This document shows positions 26,872-35,031 of a DNA stretch of 64,000 nt, piece after piece. Source of the DNA: Bacillota bacterium. Lineage in GTDB: Bacteria > Bacillota > Sulfobacillia > JACIYH01. The notes below the pieces were generated by a model. That model was not told the DNA's origin and did no database searches. It worked only from the letters and a program-made list of their open reading frames with translations. How positions within the stretch are numbered: the stretch's first letter is position 1; the number at the start of each line of letters is the position of its first letter. A program made the position numbers and the translations under genes. The stretch lies in assembly GCA_030019365.1 (NCBI GenBank), contig JASEFA010000001.1:62001-126000 (forward strand), written 5' to 3'.

Positions 26872-27258
26872 GTGCCGTACCATGCTCCTGTCGTGCGCTG
26901 GGCCCGCGAACAGGGGCTTCCCCTGCCCCTGGGGATCGTGCGCGACCACCGTTTCCTGCCGGTGGTGGACGTCCTCGATCGCTGGGCGGAGACGGGGAGG
27001 TGGTGGGAAGGCGAAGAAGGGGAAACCATCTATTTCCGGGTCCGGCTGGCCGATGGCAGCGTCCGCGAACTGAGCTGCCCGGTCGGTCGCAGGGCTACAG
27101 GGGGCGGGGGATCCTGGTTCGGCGGGAGAGCCAGTGGGTCACCGCTAGGGCCACGAGCAGGGACGAGCCCCCGCCCATCGCAAAAGCCCAGCCCGCTCCC
27201 CAGCGGTCGGCCAGGGTACCGGCGAACAGGTTCCCCAGGGGGCCGGTGCCCTGCATGA
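26872..27258 (+). CDS. DUF6504-like small protein, partner of ImuB
   Basis: About 128 residues from GTG 26872, which has GGGGGAG 8 bp upstream (ATG 26854 is an alternative). Residues up to about 75 match the DUF6504 pattern: VVDVLDRWAETGRWWEGEEG followed by IYFRVRLADGSVREL. In other high-GC bacteria this small domain is encoded beside imuB/dnaE2 mutagenesis genes, which fits its position 80 bp after the ImuB-like gene. After residue 75 the sequence becomes Gly/Pro/Arg-rich and no longer looks like the family. It also overlaps the convergent MFS gene by about 160 bp, so the real C-terminus may have been altered by a frameshift. Confidence 0.55.
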   Translation: MPYHAPVVRWAREQGLPLPLGIVRDHRFLPVVDVLDRWAETGRWWEGEEGETIYFRVRLADGSVRELSCPVGRRATGGGGSWFGGRASGSPLGPRAGTSPRPSQKPSPLPSGRPGYRRTGSPGGRCPA

Positions 27259-28336
27259 GCATGCTGTAGACGCTCATGGCCCGTCCCCTCATCTGGGGCG
27301 GTACGCTCACCTGAATGGTGCTGTTGGCGGAAGCGGTGAAGGTTATCATGCTCCAGCCCACGACCACCAGGAGGGGCACCAGGACCGGGAAGGACAGTCC
27401 CCACGGCATGGGGCCGGTGATGATCCCCAGGACGGTTTCCACACCGGTGAAGGCGAACAGGGCTCCCCAGAGGAGCCTGGCACGGGGCCCACCCTGGCTG
27501 ATGGCGGCCAGGGCCAGCGCCCCAGCCAGGGCCCCCGCGCCCTGGGCGGAGAGGAGAAAGCCGAAGCCCTCCGACCCGGTGTGCATCTCCTGGCGGGCCA
27601 GCACGGGGAGGAGCGTCTGGAAGTTCATGGCCAGCATGCTGGTTGCTCCGGCCGTCAAGAACACGGCCAGCACGTAGGGGCTCCGCCATATGTAGGAGAG
27701 ACCCGCTCCGATATCCTGGAGCAGCACCATGCGACCGGGGGTGGGGTGCTCTTCCAGGTTGATCAGGGCCAGGCTTAAGAGCACGGCCAGGAAGCTGACC
27801 CCGTTGGCCACGAAAGCCCAGCCCGTACCGGTGGCGGCGATGAGGAGCCCGGCCACCGATGGTCCGATGAGGCGGGCCACGTTGAAGCTGGTGGAGTTGA
27901 GGGCGATGGCGTTCAGGATGTCTTCCCGCCCCACCAGGTCCATGATCATGGACTGGCGGGCCGGGGTATCGAAGGAGGTGATGACACCCAGCAGGGTGGC
28001 CAGTATCATGATGTGGGCCGCCGTGACCCGCCCGGTGAGGGTGAGCGCAGCCAGGACGAAGGCCAGGATCATGGCGGCGGCCTGGGTGACCATCACCAGC
28101 TTGCGGCGGGGGAGGCGATCGGCCACCGCTCCGGCGGGGAGGGCCAGGAAGAAGATAGGGGTGAACTGGAGGGCTCCCACCACCCCCAGCAGGAAGGGGG
28201 AGTTGGTCAGCTCCAGCACCAGCCAGGACTGGGCCACGCGCTGCATCCAGGTGCCGATGAGGGAAATGCACTGCCCTATCCAGTACAACCGGAAGTTGCG
28301 GTGTCTGAGAGCGGCAAAGGGGCTGCGGATGGCCAA
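27095..28336 (-). CDS. MFS exporter (EntS-like)
   Basis: 413 residues with about twelve hydrophobic helices. The N-terminus LAIRSPFAALRHRNFRLYWIGQ (motif FRLYWIGQCIS) and WMQRVAQSWLVLELTNSP, GAVADRLPRRK, DTPARQSMIMDLV and LNAIALNSTSFNVARLIGP are typical of EntS-type exporters. TTG 28336 is chosen because GGAGG sits 7 bp upstream; the reading frame stays open for another 550 codons upstream, but that part is antisense to tldD. Substrate unknown. Confidence 0.88.
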   Translation of the reverse strand: MAIRSPFAALRHRNFRLYWIGQCISLIGTWMQRVAQSWLVLELTNSPFLLGVVGALQFTPIFFLALPAGAVADRLPRRKLVMVTQAAAMILAFVLAALTLTGRVTAAHIMILATLLGVITSFDTPARQSMIMDLVGREDILNAIALNSTSFNVARLIGPSVAGLLIAATGTGWAFVANGVSFLAVLLSLALINLEEHPTPGRMVLLQDIGAGLSYIWRSPYVLAVFLTAGATSMLAMNFQTLLPVLARQEMHTGSEGFGFLLSAQGAGALAGALALAAISQGGPRARLLWGALFAFTGVETVLGIITGPMPWGLSFPVLVPLLVVVGWSMITFTASANSTIQVSVPPQMRGRAMSVYSMLMQGTGPLGNLFAGTLADRWGAGWAFAMGGGSSLLVALAVTHWLSRRTRIPRPL

Positions 28337-28453
28337 TCGCGATCCTCCAGTTACTTCGGGAACCTCAATTTCGCCTATTCCAGAGGACGTCCCCTCATTC
28401 CTGCAGGAACCGGTCGCTGGATGGGGAAACCATTGATGCCGGGAGGTGAGGGC

Positions 28454-29827
28454 TTGAAGGCACTTTTGCAAGCGCTGGTGGCGGGCAAGCCGGCGGACTA
28501 CGTGGAGGCCCGCTACGAGGAGAGCACCACCGTACGCGTCGTTTACCGGGGGCCGCGGCTGGAGACGGTGGCAGAGTCCGTCCTCTCGGGGGGAGCCGTC
28601 CGGGCTCTGGTGAACGGGGGCTGGGGCTTCGTCTCCTTCAACCGCCCCGATGACGCCGGGGAGCTGGTGGGCGCTGCTCTTACCGCTGCGGGGCAGGTGG
28701 GCCGGGAGCGGGGCGAGAAGGTTGTACTGGCGCCTGTCGATCCCGTGGAGGCCGAGGTGCGCCTGGACCCGGGGGAAGACCCCCGCCAGGTGAGCCTGGC
28801 CCGCAAGGTGGAAGTTATGGGCGACTACAACCGGCGCATCATGTCCTGGGGTCCGCCCGTGAGCAGTTCGTCGGTCATGTATCAGGAGAAGTTCACCCGC
28901 CTGTGGCTGTGCACGTCGCACGGTACCTGCATCTATCAGGAGAAGCTGGACCTGAGCGGCCTGGTGGCGGCGGTGGCCACCCGCGGGGGTCTCACGCAGA
29001 TCGGGCGGTACGGGTTTGGCTCCTCCCGCGATTTCGGGGCGGCGCGGGGGCTGGAGCCCCGGGTCGAGGAAGTGTGCCGGCTGGCCGTCGAGCTGCTGGA
29101 TGCGCCGGTGGTACAGGCGGGGGAGTATCCGGTGGTCTGCGATTCCCGCCTGGCGGGGGTGTTCGTGCACGAGGCCTTCGGGCACCTGAGCGAGGCGGAC
29201 GATCTGGCCGAAAACCCGGCCCTGCAGCAGGTCATGAAGCTGGGGCGGCGCTTCGGGGCCGGGATTCTCAACATCTACGATAGCGGCCTGGACAGGGGGG
29301 GCCGCGGATATCTCCCTTACGACGATGAGGGCACGCCGACCGAGAAGACCTACCTGGTGAGGGAGGGGGTGCTGGCGGGCCGGCTGCACTCGCGGGAATC
29401 GGCGGGGCGGTTGGGCGAGCGTCCCACCGGGAACGCCCGCGCTCTGGACTTCCGCTTTCCACCCATCTGTCGCATGCGCAACACCGGTATCGATGCCGGG
29501 ACGGCATCCTTCGAGGATTTGCTCTCCGGCATCGACCTGGGGGTGTACGCGGTGGACTCCTATGGTGGCGAGACCAATGGCGAGATGTTCACGTTTACGG
29601 CCGGTTACGGTCGCATGATCAGGAACGGCGGGTTGGCCGAGCTGGTGCGGGAGGTCAAGCTCACCGGAAACGTTTTCCACACCCTGGAGAACATCGACGC
29701 CATCGGCCGGGACGTGGGTACCGAGGAGGGTCCGGGCGGTTGCGGCAAGGGTGCCCAGGCCCCCCTGCCCGTCAGCCACTGGAGTCCGCCCATCCGTATC
29801 CGCCGGGCCGTGATCGGGGGGAGATGA
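28454..29827 (+). CDS. tldD: TldD metalloprotease subunit
   Basis: 457 residues. TldD and TldE form a zinc protease that degrades unfolded peptides, for example in the maturation of modified peptides. The catalytic signature is FVHEAFGHLSEAD (HExxxH), followed by GRRFGAGILNIYDSG and YDDEGTPTEKTYLV. The C-terminal metal region includes TAGYGRMIRNGGLAELVREV and LTGNVFHTLENIDAIG. TTG 28454 follows GGGAGGTGAG. It is 4 bp from tldE, so the two subunits are coupled. No ribosomal-peptide precursor gene was recognised nearby. Confidence 0.93.
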   Translation: MKALLQALVAGKPADYVEARYEESTTVRVVYRGPRLETVAESVLSGGAVRALVNGGWGFVSFNRPDDAGELVGAALTAAGQVGRERGEKVVLAPVDPVEAEVRLDPGEDPRQVSLARKVEVMGDYNRRIMSWGPPVSSSSVMYQEKFTRLWLCTSHGTCIYQEKLDLSGLVAAVATRGGLTQIGRYGFGSSRDFGAARGLEPRVEEVCRLAVELLDAPVVQAGEYPVVCDSRLAGVFVHEAFGHLSEADDLAENPALQQVMKLGRRFGAGILNIYDSGLDRGGRGYLPYDDEGTPTEKTYLVREGVLAGRLHSRESAGRLGERPTGNARALDFRFPPICRMRNTGIDAGTASFEDLLSGIDLGVYAVDSYGGETNGEMFTFTAGYGRMIRNGGLAELVREVKLTGNVFHTLENIDAIGRDVGTEEGPGGCGKGAQAPLPVSHWSPPIRIRRAVIGGR

Positions 29828-29831
29828 CGGG

Positions 29832-31187
29832 ATGAGCAGCCACAGGGAGGGCCAGTTTGCCCACGAGTTTGCCTTCATGGAGCAGGCGCTGGACCTGGCC
29901 CGGCGTGCGGGCGCCGCGGCGGAAGTGTACTTGATCTCGGGAGAGCGGCTGCCGGTCAACTTCGAAGCGGGGCGCCTCAAGCGCATAGAAAGGACCCGTC
30001 ATCAGGCCCTGGCCCTGCGGGTGATCCACGAAGGCCGGATGGGCCTCAGCTCCACCACCGTGACCCAGGAACCCCCAAAGCTGGTGGAGAGGGCTCTGGC
30101 CGCGGCCCGGTTCGGCCCCGAGGTGGAGTTCGGCTTTCCTGCGGAAAGCCCAGGCACCGACCCGGGAGATTGGTGGGACGGGCGGGTGGCCGCCCTGGAA
30201 CCGGATGTAATGCTGGAGTGGGGGCGCGGCTTTGTAGAGCAGGTGGCGGCGGTCGAGGGGGTCCTGGCCCACGCCACTGTGGCTCGCCATGCCACCGTCA
30301 CCCGCGTCATGAATACGGTCGGGCTGGATGCTTTCTACCGCAAAACCGGCCTCACGGCCGTGCTCATCGCGGAGGTAACCGAGGAGGGAAATTTCCTGCA
30401 CGTCTACGACTGGGACTCTTCAACCGGTCTGGACGTGGATGTGGCGGCTATGGCTGCGGAAGTGGTGGATGACCTGCAGGTGGCGAGGCGGAATGTGGAG
30501 TTCGCCACCGGCGAGTACCCGGTGGTGCTGGCTCCCCGGGCGGTGCGGGACCTGCTGGGACCCATCATGGCGTGCGTCGACGGCCGGGCCGTCCAGCGGG
30601 GCATATCTCCCTGGCAGGGGCGACTGGGGGAGGCGATGTTCCACCCTTCCTTCACCCTGCTGGACGACGGTCGCCTGCCCGGCGCGGTGGGGAGTGCCCT
30701 CTGTGACGACGAGGGTGTCCCCACCCGGCGCACGCCCATCATCGAGAGCGGCGTGCTGCGCAGCTTCCTCCTCGACCTGGAGTCGGCGGCGGCACTGGGT
30801 ATGGCACCCACCGGCAACGGGTCGCGGAGCGATCTGGCCGACGGTCCTCCCGTCCCCAGGCCCACCAACCTCCTCATCCCGGCAGGCGAGCGGCCCCGCG
30901 ACGAGATGCTGGCCGGGGTGAAAGATGGCCTCCTGGTGGAGAACTTCATGGGGGCCTGGTCGGGGAACCTCTACGCGGGCGTGGTTACCGGAAACGTGGC
31001 CCTCGGTTACCGACTGCGGCACGGAGAGCGGGTGGGCCGGGTGAAGGACTGCATGTTCTCGGTGAATGCCTTCACGGCCCTGAAGGAGGCCCTGGGGGGT
31101 ATCAGCCGGGAAACCAGGCGGCTGGGCAGTGTGCGCTTCCCTTACCTGTTGCTGGAACGGGCCACGGTCACCGTCCGCTCCTCTTGA
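29832..31187 (+). CDS. pmbA: TldE/PmbA metalloprotease partner subunit
   Basis: 451 residues. The PmbA/TldE family forms a heterodimer with TldD and lacks the HExxxH motif, as here. Family blocks are VYLISGERLPVNFEAGRLK, GEYPVVLAPRAVRDLLGPI, DDEGVPTRRTPIIESGVLRS (motif DEGVPTRR) and the C-terminal GAWSGNLYAGVVTGNV. The start ATG 29832 is 4 bp after the tldD stop, with GGGGGGAGATGA upstream. It ends 82 bp before the convergent radical SAM remnant. Confidence 0.93.
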   Translation: MSSHREGQFAHEFAFMEQALDLARRAGAAAEVYLISGERLPVNFEAGRLKRIERTRHQALALRVIHEGRMGLSSTTVTQEPPKLVERALAAARFGPEVEFGFPAESPGTDPGDWWDGRVAALEPDVMLEWGRGFVEQVAAVEGVLAHATVARHATVTRVMNTVGLDAFYRKTGLTAVLIAEVTEEGNFLHVYDWDSSTGLDVDVAAMAAEVVDDLQVARRNVEFATGEYPVVLAPRAVRDLLGPIMACVDGRAVQRGISPWQGRLGEAMFHPSFTLLDDGRLPGAVGSALCDDEGVPTRRTPIIESGVLRSFLLDLESAAALGMAPTGNGSRSDLADGPPVPRPTNLLIPAGERPRDEMLAGVKDGLLVENFMGAWSGNLYAGVVTGNVALGYRLRHGERVGRVKDCMFSVNAFTALKEALGGISRETRRLGSVRFPYLLLERATVTVRSS

Positions 31188-31269
31188 GGCGGTCACCTTC
31201 ACCCGCCGGTGGGCCGGGGGAACGCCGAGGCCCGGGGCCGGGTTCGGGGGTGGTACCGGGCGGTATGCT

Positions 31270-31963
31270 TCAGACACCATAGAGCTTGTAGCAGTGAAGA
31301 CACGGGGAGGGCGGCGGAGGCGGCAGGGGCGGGGCGGAGCGGTCCAGCAGGGCGTCGGAGGCGAATCCCATCTGCCCCCACTGGTGACGGCGGGCGAAGG
31401 CCTGGCGGAAGGCACGGGCTTCCCGTGAGCTCCATGCCGGGCCCAGTCCCCGGGACACGTTGCCGAAGGTGAGCCGGGGGACGTTCTCCGATATCCCTTC
31501 GAACAGGCGGGGAAACGGCGCCCGGCAGGGCAGAGCGAGGTAAGCGCAGGGGGATGCCGGCTATGCGATCCAGGGAAGAACCCAGGCGCAGGGAGTCGTT
31601 GGTGGCGGCACGGGCCCCCGCCACGGAAATGGCTACGAGATCGACGCCCAGGCGGCAGGCTTCCCGGCTCGCCTGCTGGTCAAGGAGTACGGCGTTGGTG
31701 GTGAGGGATACCCGGCAGCCCGCCCCTTTCAGAGCGGCGGCCATATCCCACAGCCGGGGGTGGAGCAGGGGTTCGCCCCAGCCCTGCAGGTGTACGAGTT
31801 CCAGGCGGGGTGCGTCGGACAGCAGGGCGGTGAAGGACTCCCAGGGCAGGTGAGTGGTGATCCAGGAGTCAGCCAGGGCGGTGCGGGGGCAGAACCGGCA
31901 CCGGAGCTGGCAGGCTGAGGTTACCTCCAGCTGGACTATGCGGGGAAGCTGTGGAGACCGCAT
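31270..31963 (-). pseudogene. Radical SAM protein, frameshifted remnant
   Basis: ATG 31963 follows GGAGGGAG and opens a normal radical SAM N-terminus: VQLEVTSACQLRCRFCPRTA holds the CxxxCxxC motif, then VHLQGWGEPLLHPRLWDM and VSLTTNAVLLDQQ. After SLDRIAGIP (about 31555) the frame turns into Pro/Arg-rich nonsense. The continuation is found in another frame as AYLALPCRAPFPRLFEGI, VPRLTFGNVSRGLGPAW and finally PCLHCYKLYGV, a typical C-terminal Cys motif, ending at 31270. About twenty residues expected between the two parts seem to be missing, so a deletion that is not a multiple of three has broken the gene. Confidence 0.75.
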
Positions 31964-32166
31964 GCATCTCCCTCCGCCGGTCCTTCGACGGCGGTGGACT
32001 CCGGTCCTCCCGATAGATGAAGTTCGGGGAGACCGGGGCCGCGCCACTACCAGGGCGGCGGAGGTCCGCCCGCGCCGGGCCGGCACCGGCTGCCGGGGCT
32101 GCGGGGGCGGAGGGTGACTGCAATATGACGAGGACGTGGTCGATATAGGGGGAGAGGTGGGAAAGC

Positions 32167-33000
32167 GTGCCGGTAGTGAAAGCTGGCGATCTGGAGCTGT
32201 ACTGGGCCGGGAACCTCCGGCCCGAAGGCGGCATGCTGGTCATGGTCCACGGTGCCGGGGGCAACCACTCTCACTGGTTGCCCCAGATCGCCCACCTGCG
32301 TACGGTTCCGGGGTGGAGCGTGGTGGCTTTCGACCTGCCCGGCCACGGGCGATCGGGAGGGGAGCCGCGATCCAGCATCCCCGCCTATGCTGAGGCAGTG
32401 TACCACGGGGTGGAGGCTCTTCTGGCATCGGGCAGGGGCCGGCGGCCAACCCCCGTGGGGGAGCAGAGTGGCGAAGAGGCAAGCGCCGCGGGGGAGTGCC
32501 CCCTGGTGGTGGCCGGACACTCGATGGGAGGAGCCATAGCCCTGGAGATGGCCCTTTCCCGGACCGGGGTCCTGGCCGGGCTCATCCTGGTCGGCACGGG
32601 GGCGCGCCTGCGTGTTCTGCCGTCGGCCCTGGAGAAGATGTCGCGGGGAGAGCGTGACGAGACCCTCCTGGAGATGGCGTATGCGCCCGGGGCACCGCTG
32701 GAGTTACGCGAGCGGGGCCGGGCAGAATTCCGTTCCGTACCGGTCCAGGTGCTGTACCGGGACTACAGCGCCTGCGACCGCTTCGACCGCATGCAGGAAG
32801 TGGCCTCTCTCCGGCTTCCCGCCCTGGTGGTGGTGGGGGCCGAGGACGCCCTCACCCCCACCAGGTACTCCCGGTACCTGGCGGACAGGCTGGGTGGCAC
32901 TCTGCGCGTCATCCCGGGGGCCGGGCACATGGTGATGCTGGAGAAGCCCGCTGAAGTCAACCAGGCCATGGGTGATTTCCTGAAGCCCCTGAGGGGATGA
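32167..33000 (+). CDS. Alpha/beta hydrolase
   Basis: 277 residues. The oxyanion-hole motif is MVHGAGGNHSHW, the strand before it FDLPGHGRSGG, the nucleophile elbow AGHSMGGAIA (Ser), the acid VVGAEDALTP (Asp), and the catalytic His GAGHMVMLEKP. All three catalytic residues are present, so it should be an active esterase or related hydrolase. A short charged insert (about 85-110) follows the lid region. GTG 32167 has AGAGGTGGG upstream. The substrate cannot be predicted. It is divergent from the broken radical SAM gene. Confidence 0.88.
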   Translation: MPVVKAGDLELYWAGNLRPEGGMLVMVHGAGGNHSHWLPQIAHLRTVPGWSVVAFDLPGHGRSGGEPRSSIPAYAEAVYHGVEALLASGRGRRPTPVGEQSGEEASAAGECPLVVAGHSMGGAIALEMALSRTGVLAGLILVGTGARLRVLPSALEKMSRGERDETLLEMAYAPGAPLELRERGRAEFRSVPVQVLYRDYSACDRFDRMQEVASLRLPALVVVGAEDALTPTRYSRYLADRLGGTLRVIPGAGHMVMLEKPAEVNQAMGDFLKPLRG

Positions 33001-33036
33001 GAGATAGGCGGCCCGGGGATTGGGGCGAGGTCAGCG

Positions 33037-34149
33037 ATGCGCGTGGCGGCCCTTAGCGAGGAACTGGAAGGCGAAGTGGTGGCGCGGCCCGTGTGCACCG
33101 CGTCGGGCCAGGTGCTGGTGGGGGCGGGAGTTACGCTGACGCGATCCCTGATCGCAAGGCTCAGTGAGCGGGGATTCACCCGCGTGGCGATCAGGGACTG
33201 GCTGCTCGACGATGTGGCGATCGACGATGCCGTCTGCGAGGAGACGCGGGCCATGGCCACGCGCGCCGTGTACACCGTCCTGGAAGGGGTGGCCCGCGGG
33301 GAGAGGCCTGACCCGGGGAAGGTGGCAGAGGTGGTCAGGGCCGTGATATGGGAGCTGCGGCAGAGCGCGGACGTGGTGCTCAGCCTCTCCGCGCTGCGCT
33401 GCCACGATGACTACACCTGCGTTCACTCCGTGAACGTGTGCATCCTGGCGGGAGTCCTGGGCATCGCCATGGGTCTTCCCGACGGTGAGCTGACCGACCT
33501 GGCTCTGGGGGCCATCCTGCACGACCTGGGCAAGATCCGCGTCCCCAGGCCCATGCTGGGCAAGCCCGGTCCGCTGGGGGAGGAAGAGTGGGTGCAGGTG
33601 AAAGCTCATCCCATGGAGGGATATCACCTGATGGTGCGTTGCGTGGGGTCGGGCTACCTGGCTGCCCACGCTGCCCTGGATCACCACGAGCGGCTGAACG
33701 GCTCCGGGTACCCCCGCGGCCTGACGGGCCGGGAGATCACCCTGATCGGGCGCATGGTGGCCATCGCCGACGTCTTCGACGCCATGACCAGCGACCGCGT
33801 TTACCGCTGCCGGGTCCCGCCCCACCTGTGCCTGGCCCACCTGAGGGAGCAGCGGGGGGAGCTGTACGACGCCTCCCTGGTGGACCGGTTTTGCGAGCGC
33901 ATCGCCCCCTATCCTGTGGGCAGCCTGGTCAGGCTGAGCACGGGGGAGCTGGCGGCCGTGGTGGGATGTGAAGCCGGCAACCTCTCGTCTCCGCGGGTGC
34001 GGCTGGTTTCCGACTCCGAGTTTCGCCCCATCACCCCGCGGGAAATCGACCTGGCGGCTGTCCCCGGGGTGACCGTGGTGGAGGCCCTGGACGATTACCC
34101 GCACGCCTTCAGACAGCGCATCCGCCCAGCTTGCCCCGCCCCCTCATGA
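33037..34149 (+). CDS. HD-GYP domain protein, probable cyclic di-GMP phosphodiesterase
   Basis: 370 residues. The HD-GYP core (about 120-290) keeps its metal and signature residues: HDDYTCVHSVNV, ILHDLGKIRVP, KAHPMEGYHLM, ALDHHERLNGSGYPRGLTG. A DUF3391-like N-terminal part (1-110) and a short C-terminal beta domain (LVRLSTGELAAVVG) complete the usual layout. It should degrade cyclic di-GMP in the cytoplasm; no membrane helix is visible. ATG 33037 follows GCGAGG. A second c-di-GMP gene (EAL type) lies at 55984-57243. Confidence 0.92.
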   Translation: MRVAALSEELEGEVVARPVCTASGQVLVGAGVTLTRSLIARLSERGFTRVAIRDWLLDDVAIDDAVCEETRAMATRAVYTVLEGVARGERPDPGKVAEVVRAVIWELRQSADVVLSLSALRCHDDYTCVHSVNVCILAGVLGIAMGLPDGELTDLALGAILHDLGKIRVPRPMLGKPGPLGEEEWVQVKAHPMEGYHLMVRCVGSGYLAAHAALDHHERLNGSGYPRGLTGREITLIGRMVAIADVFDAMTSDRVYRCRVPPHLCLAHLREQRGELYDASLVDRFCERIAPYPVGSLVRLSTGELAAVVGCEAGNLSSPRVRLVSDSEFRPITPREIDLAAVPGVTVVEALDDYPHAFRQRIRPACPAPS

Positions 34150-34159
34150 TGTATATAAT
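34131..34159 (+). promoter_or_regulatory. Promoter of the toxin-antitoxin pair
   Basis: TTGCCC at 34131-34136, a 17 bp spacer and an exact TATAAT at 34154-34159, 20 bp before the antitoxin TTG. The -35 box lies within the last codons of the HD-GYP gene. Confidence 0.65.
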
Positions 34160-34178
34160 AATGTAGGAGGTGGGGGAT

Positions 34179-34442
34179 TTGATCCGCAAGCAGCTGTATA
34201 TCCCCAAGAGCCAGGACGCGCTGCTCAAGCAGCGGGCTGTCCAATGGGGAGTGAGCGAGGCCGAGCTGGTTCGGCAGGCGGTTGAGTCCTACCTTGCCCC
34301 CAGGATACACCCCCCCCGCGACCTCTCGGCCTGGGAGCGGGAGAAAGCTTTCATCAGTGCGAGGGCCGAAGAGCTGGAGGGGATGGGCGAGCCCGCCGGG
34401 TGGAAGCGGGAGGAGATCTATGATGGGCGGCGTACTGGTTGA
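34179..34442 (+). CDS. Ribbon-helix-helix type antitoxin
   Basis: 87 residues from TTG 34179, preceded by AGGAGGTGGGG. The N-terminus (IRKQLYIPKSQDALLKQRA, GVSEAELVRQAVESYL) has the strand plus two helices of a ribbon-helix-helix DNA-binding domain. The C-terminal tail (LSAWEREKAFISARAEELEG) would bind and inhibit the toxin. It overlaps the toxin start by 20 bp. Such antitoxins usually repress their own promoter together with the toxin; the -10 region TATATAATAATG just upstream could be the operator. Confidence 0.8.
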   Translation: MIRKQLYIPKSQDALLKQRAVQWGVSEAELVRQAVESYLAPRIHPPRDLSAWEREKAFISARAEELEGMGEPAGWKREEIYDGRRTG

Positions 34443-34884
34443 TACCAACGTGGTGGTGTACGCCTACGCTTCGGACGCCCGCAAGCGGGCGCGGGCCGTG
34501 GACGTGATGGATTGCCTGGTGCGTGGGGGCGCCGCGGTCCTGAGCACACAGGTCCTGGCCGAGTTCTCTGTGGCGGCGCGCCGGAAGCTGCAGCCTCCCC
34601 TGACCTGGGCTCAGATTGCCGCGCGGGTCCAGAACTACCTGACGTCGTGGCGCGTGCTGGAGGTGACGGGGCCTATCATCATGGAGGCCGTCCGGGGTGT
34701 AGAGCAGCATGGATTCTCGTACTGGGACGCCCAGATATGGGCCACCGCGCGCCTTAATCAGATTCCGGTGGTGCTCAGCGAGGATCTGGGCAGCCGGAGC
34801 ACCCCCGTCGAGGGGGTTCTGTTTGTGGACCCGTTCGCTCCCGATTTTGACCCGGTCGGTTTCATCAATACCCTGCTGTTCTGA
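34423..34884 (+). CDS. vapC: PIN-domain toxin (VapC type)
   Basis: 153 residues. PIN nucleases cleave RNA with a Mg2+/Mn2+ site made of acidic residues. Here they are Asp in LVDTNVVVYAYA, Glu in TQVLAEFSVAARR, Asp in SYWDAQIWATA and Asp in VLSEDL, so all four positions are filled. ATG 34423 has CGGGAGGAG 7 bp upstream; ATG 34420 is also possible. It overlaps the antitoxin gene, as usual for VapBC pairs. A small GC-rich hairpin with a T-rich tail (about 34978-35000) follows. Confidence 0.88.
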   Translation: MGGVLVDTNVVVYAYASDARKRARAVDVMDCLVRGGAAVLSTQVLAEFSVAARRKLQPPLTWAQIAARVQNYLTSWRVLEVTGPIIMEAVRGVEQHGFSYWDAQIWATARLNQIPVVLSEDLGSRSTPVEGVLFVDPFAPDFDPVGFINTLLF

Positions 34885-34977
34885 GCGGGTTCGAGCGGCA
34901 ACCTGTCTTCGGTTTGGGATGGTTCCGGCCACCGCCCGGCACCCAGCAGCGCATCCCCGCGCCAGACGCCGCCGTCG

Positions 34978-35000
34978 GGCCCCGCCGGGCCTTTCCTTTA
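34978..35000 (+). terminator. Candidate intrinsic terminator after the vapC-like gene
   Basis: GGCCC-CGCC-GGGCC hairpin followed by TTTCCTTTA. The T-rich tail doubles as the upstream edge of the next promoter. The 90 bp between vapC and this hairpin show nothing else recognisable. Confidence 0.5.
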
Positions 35001-35025
35001 CAGGGGGGTGGCGATTCGTTATAAT
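34997..35025 (+). promoter_or_regulatory. Strong promoter upstream of the structured RNA and acetyl-CoA pathway operon
   Basis: TTTACA at 34997-35002, a 17 bp spacer and exact TATAAT at 35020-35025. Transcription is expected to begin near 35032. It is the only near-consensus promoter seen before the acs cluster. Confidence 0.8.
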
Positions 35026-35031
35026 GTGATT

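Noticed and set aside
27095-29986. A 963-codon open frame on the minus strand that extends the MFS exporter across all of tldD
   Set aside because: Only the last 413 codons look like a protein family. The upstream part is antisense to the well-supported tldD gene, and a TTG with GGAGG at 28336 gives a normal exporter start. Long antisense open frames are expected at this GC content.
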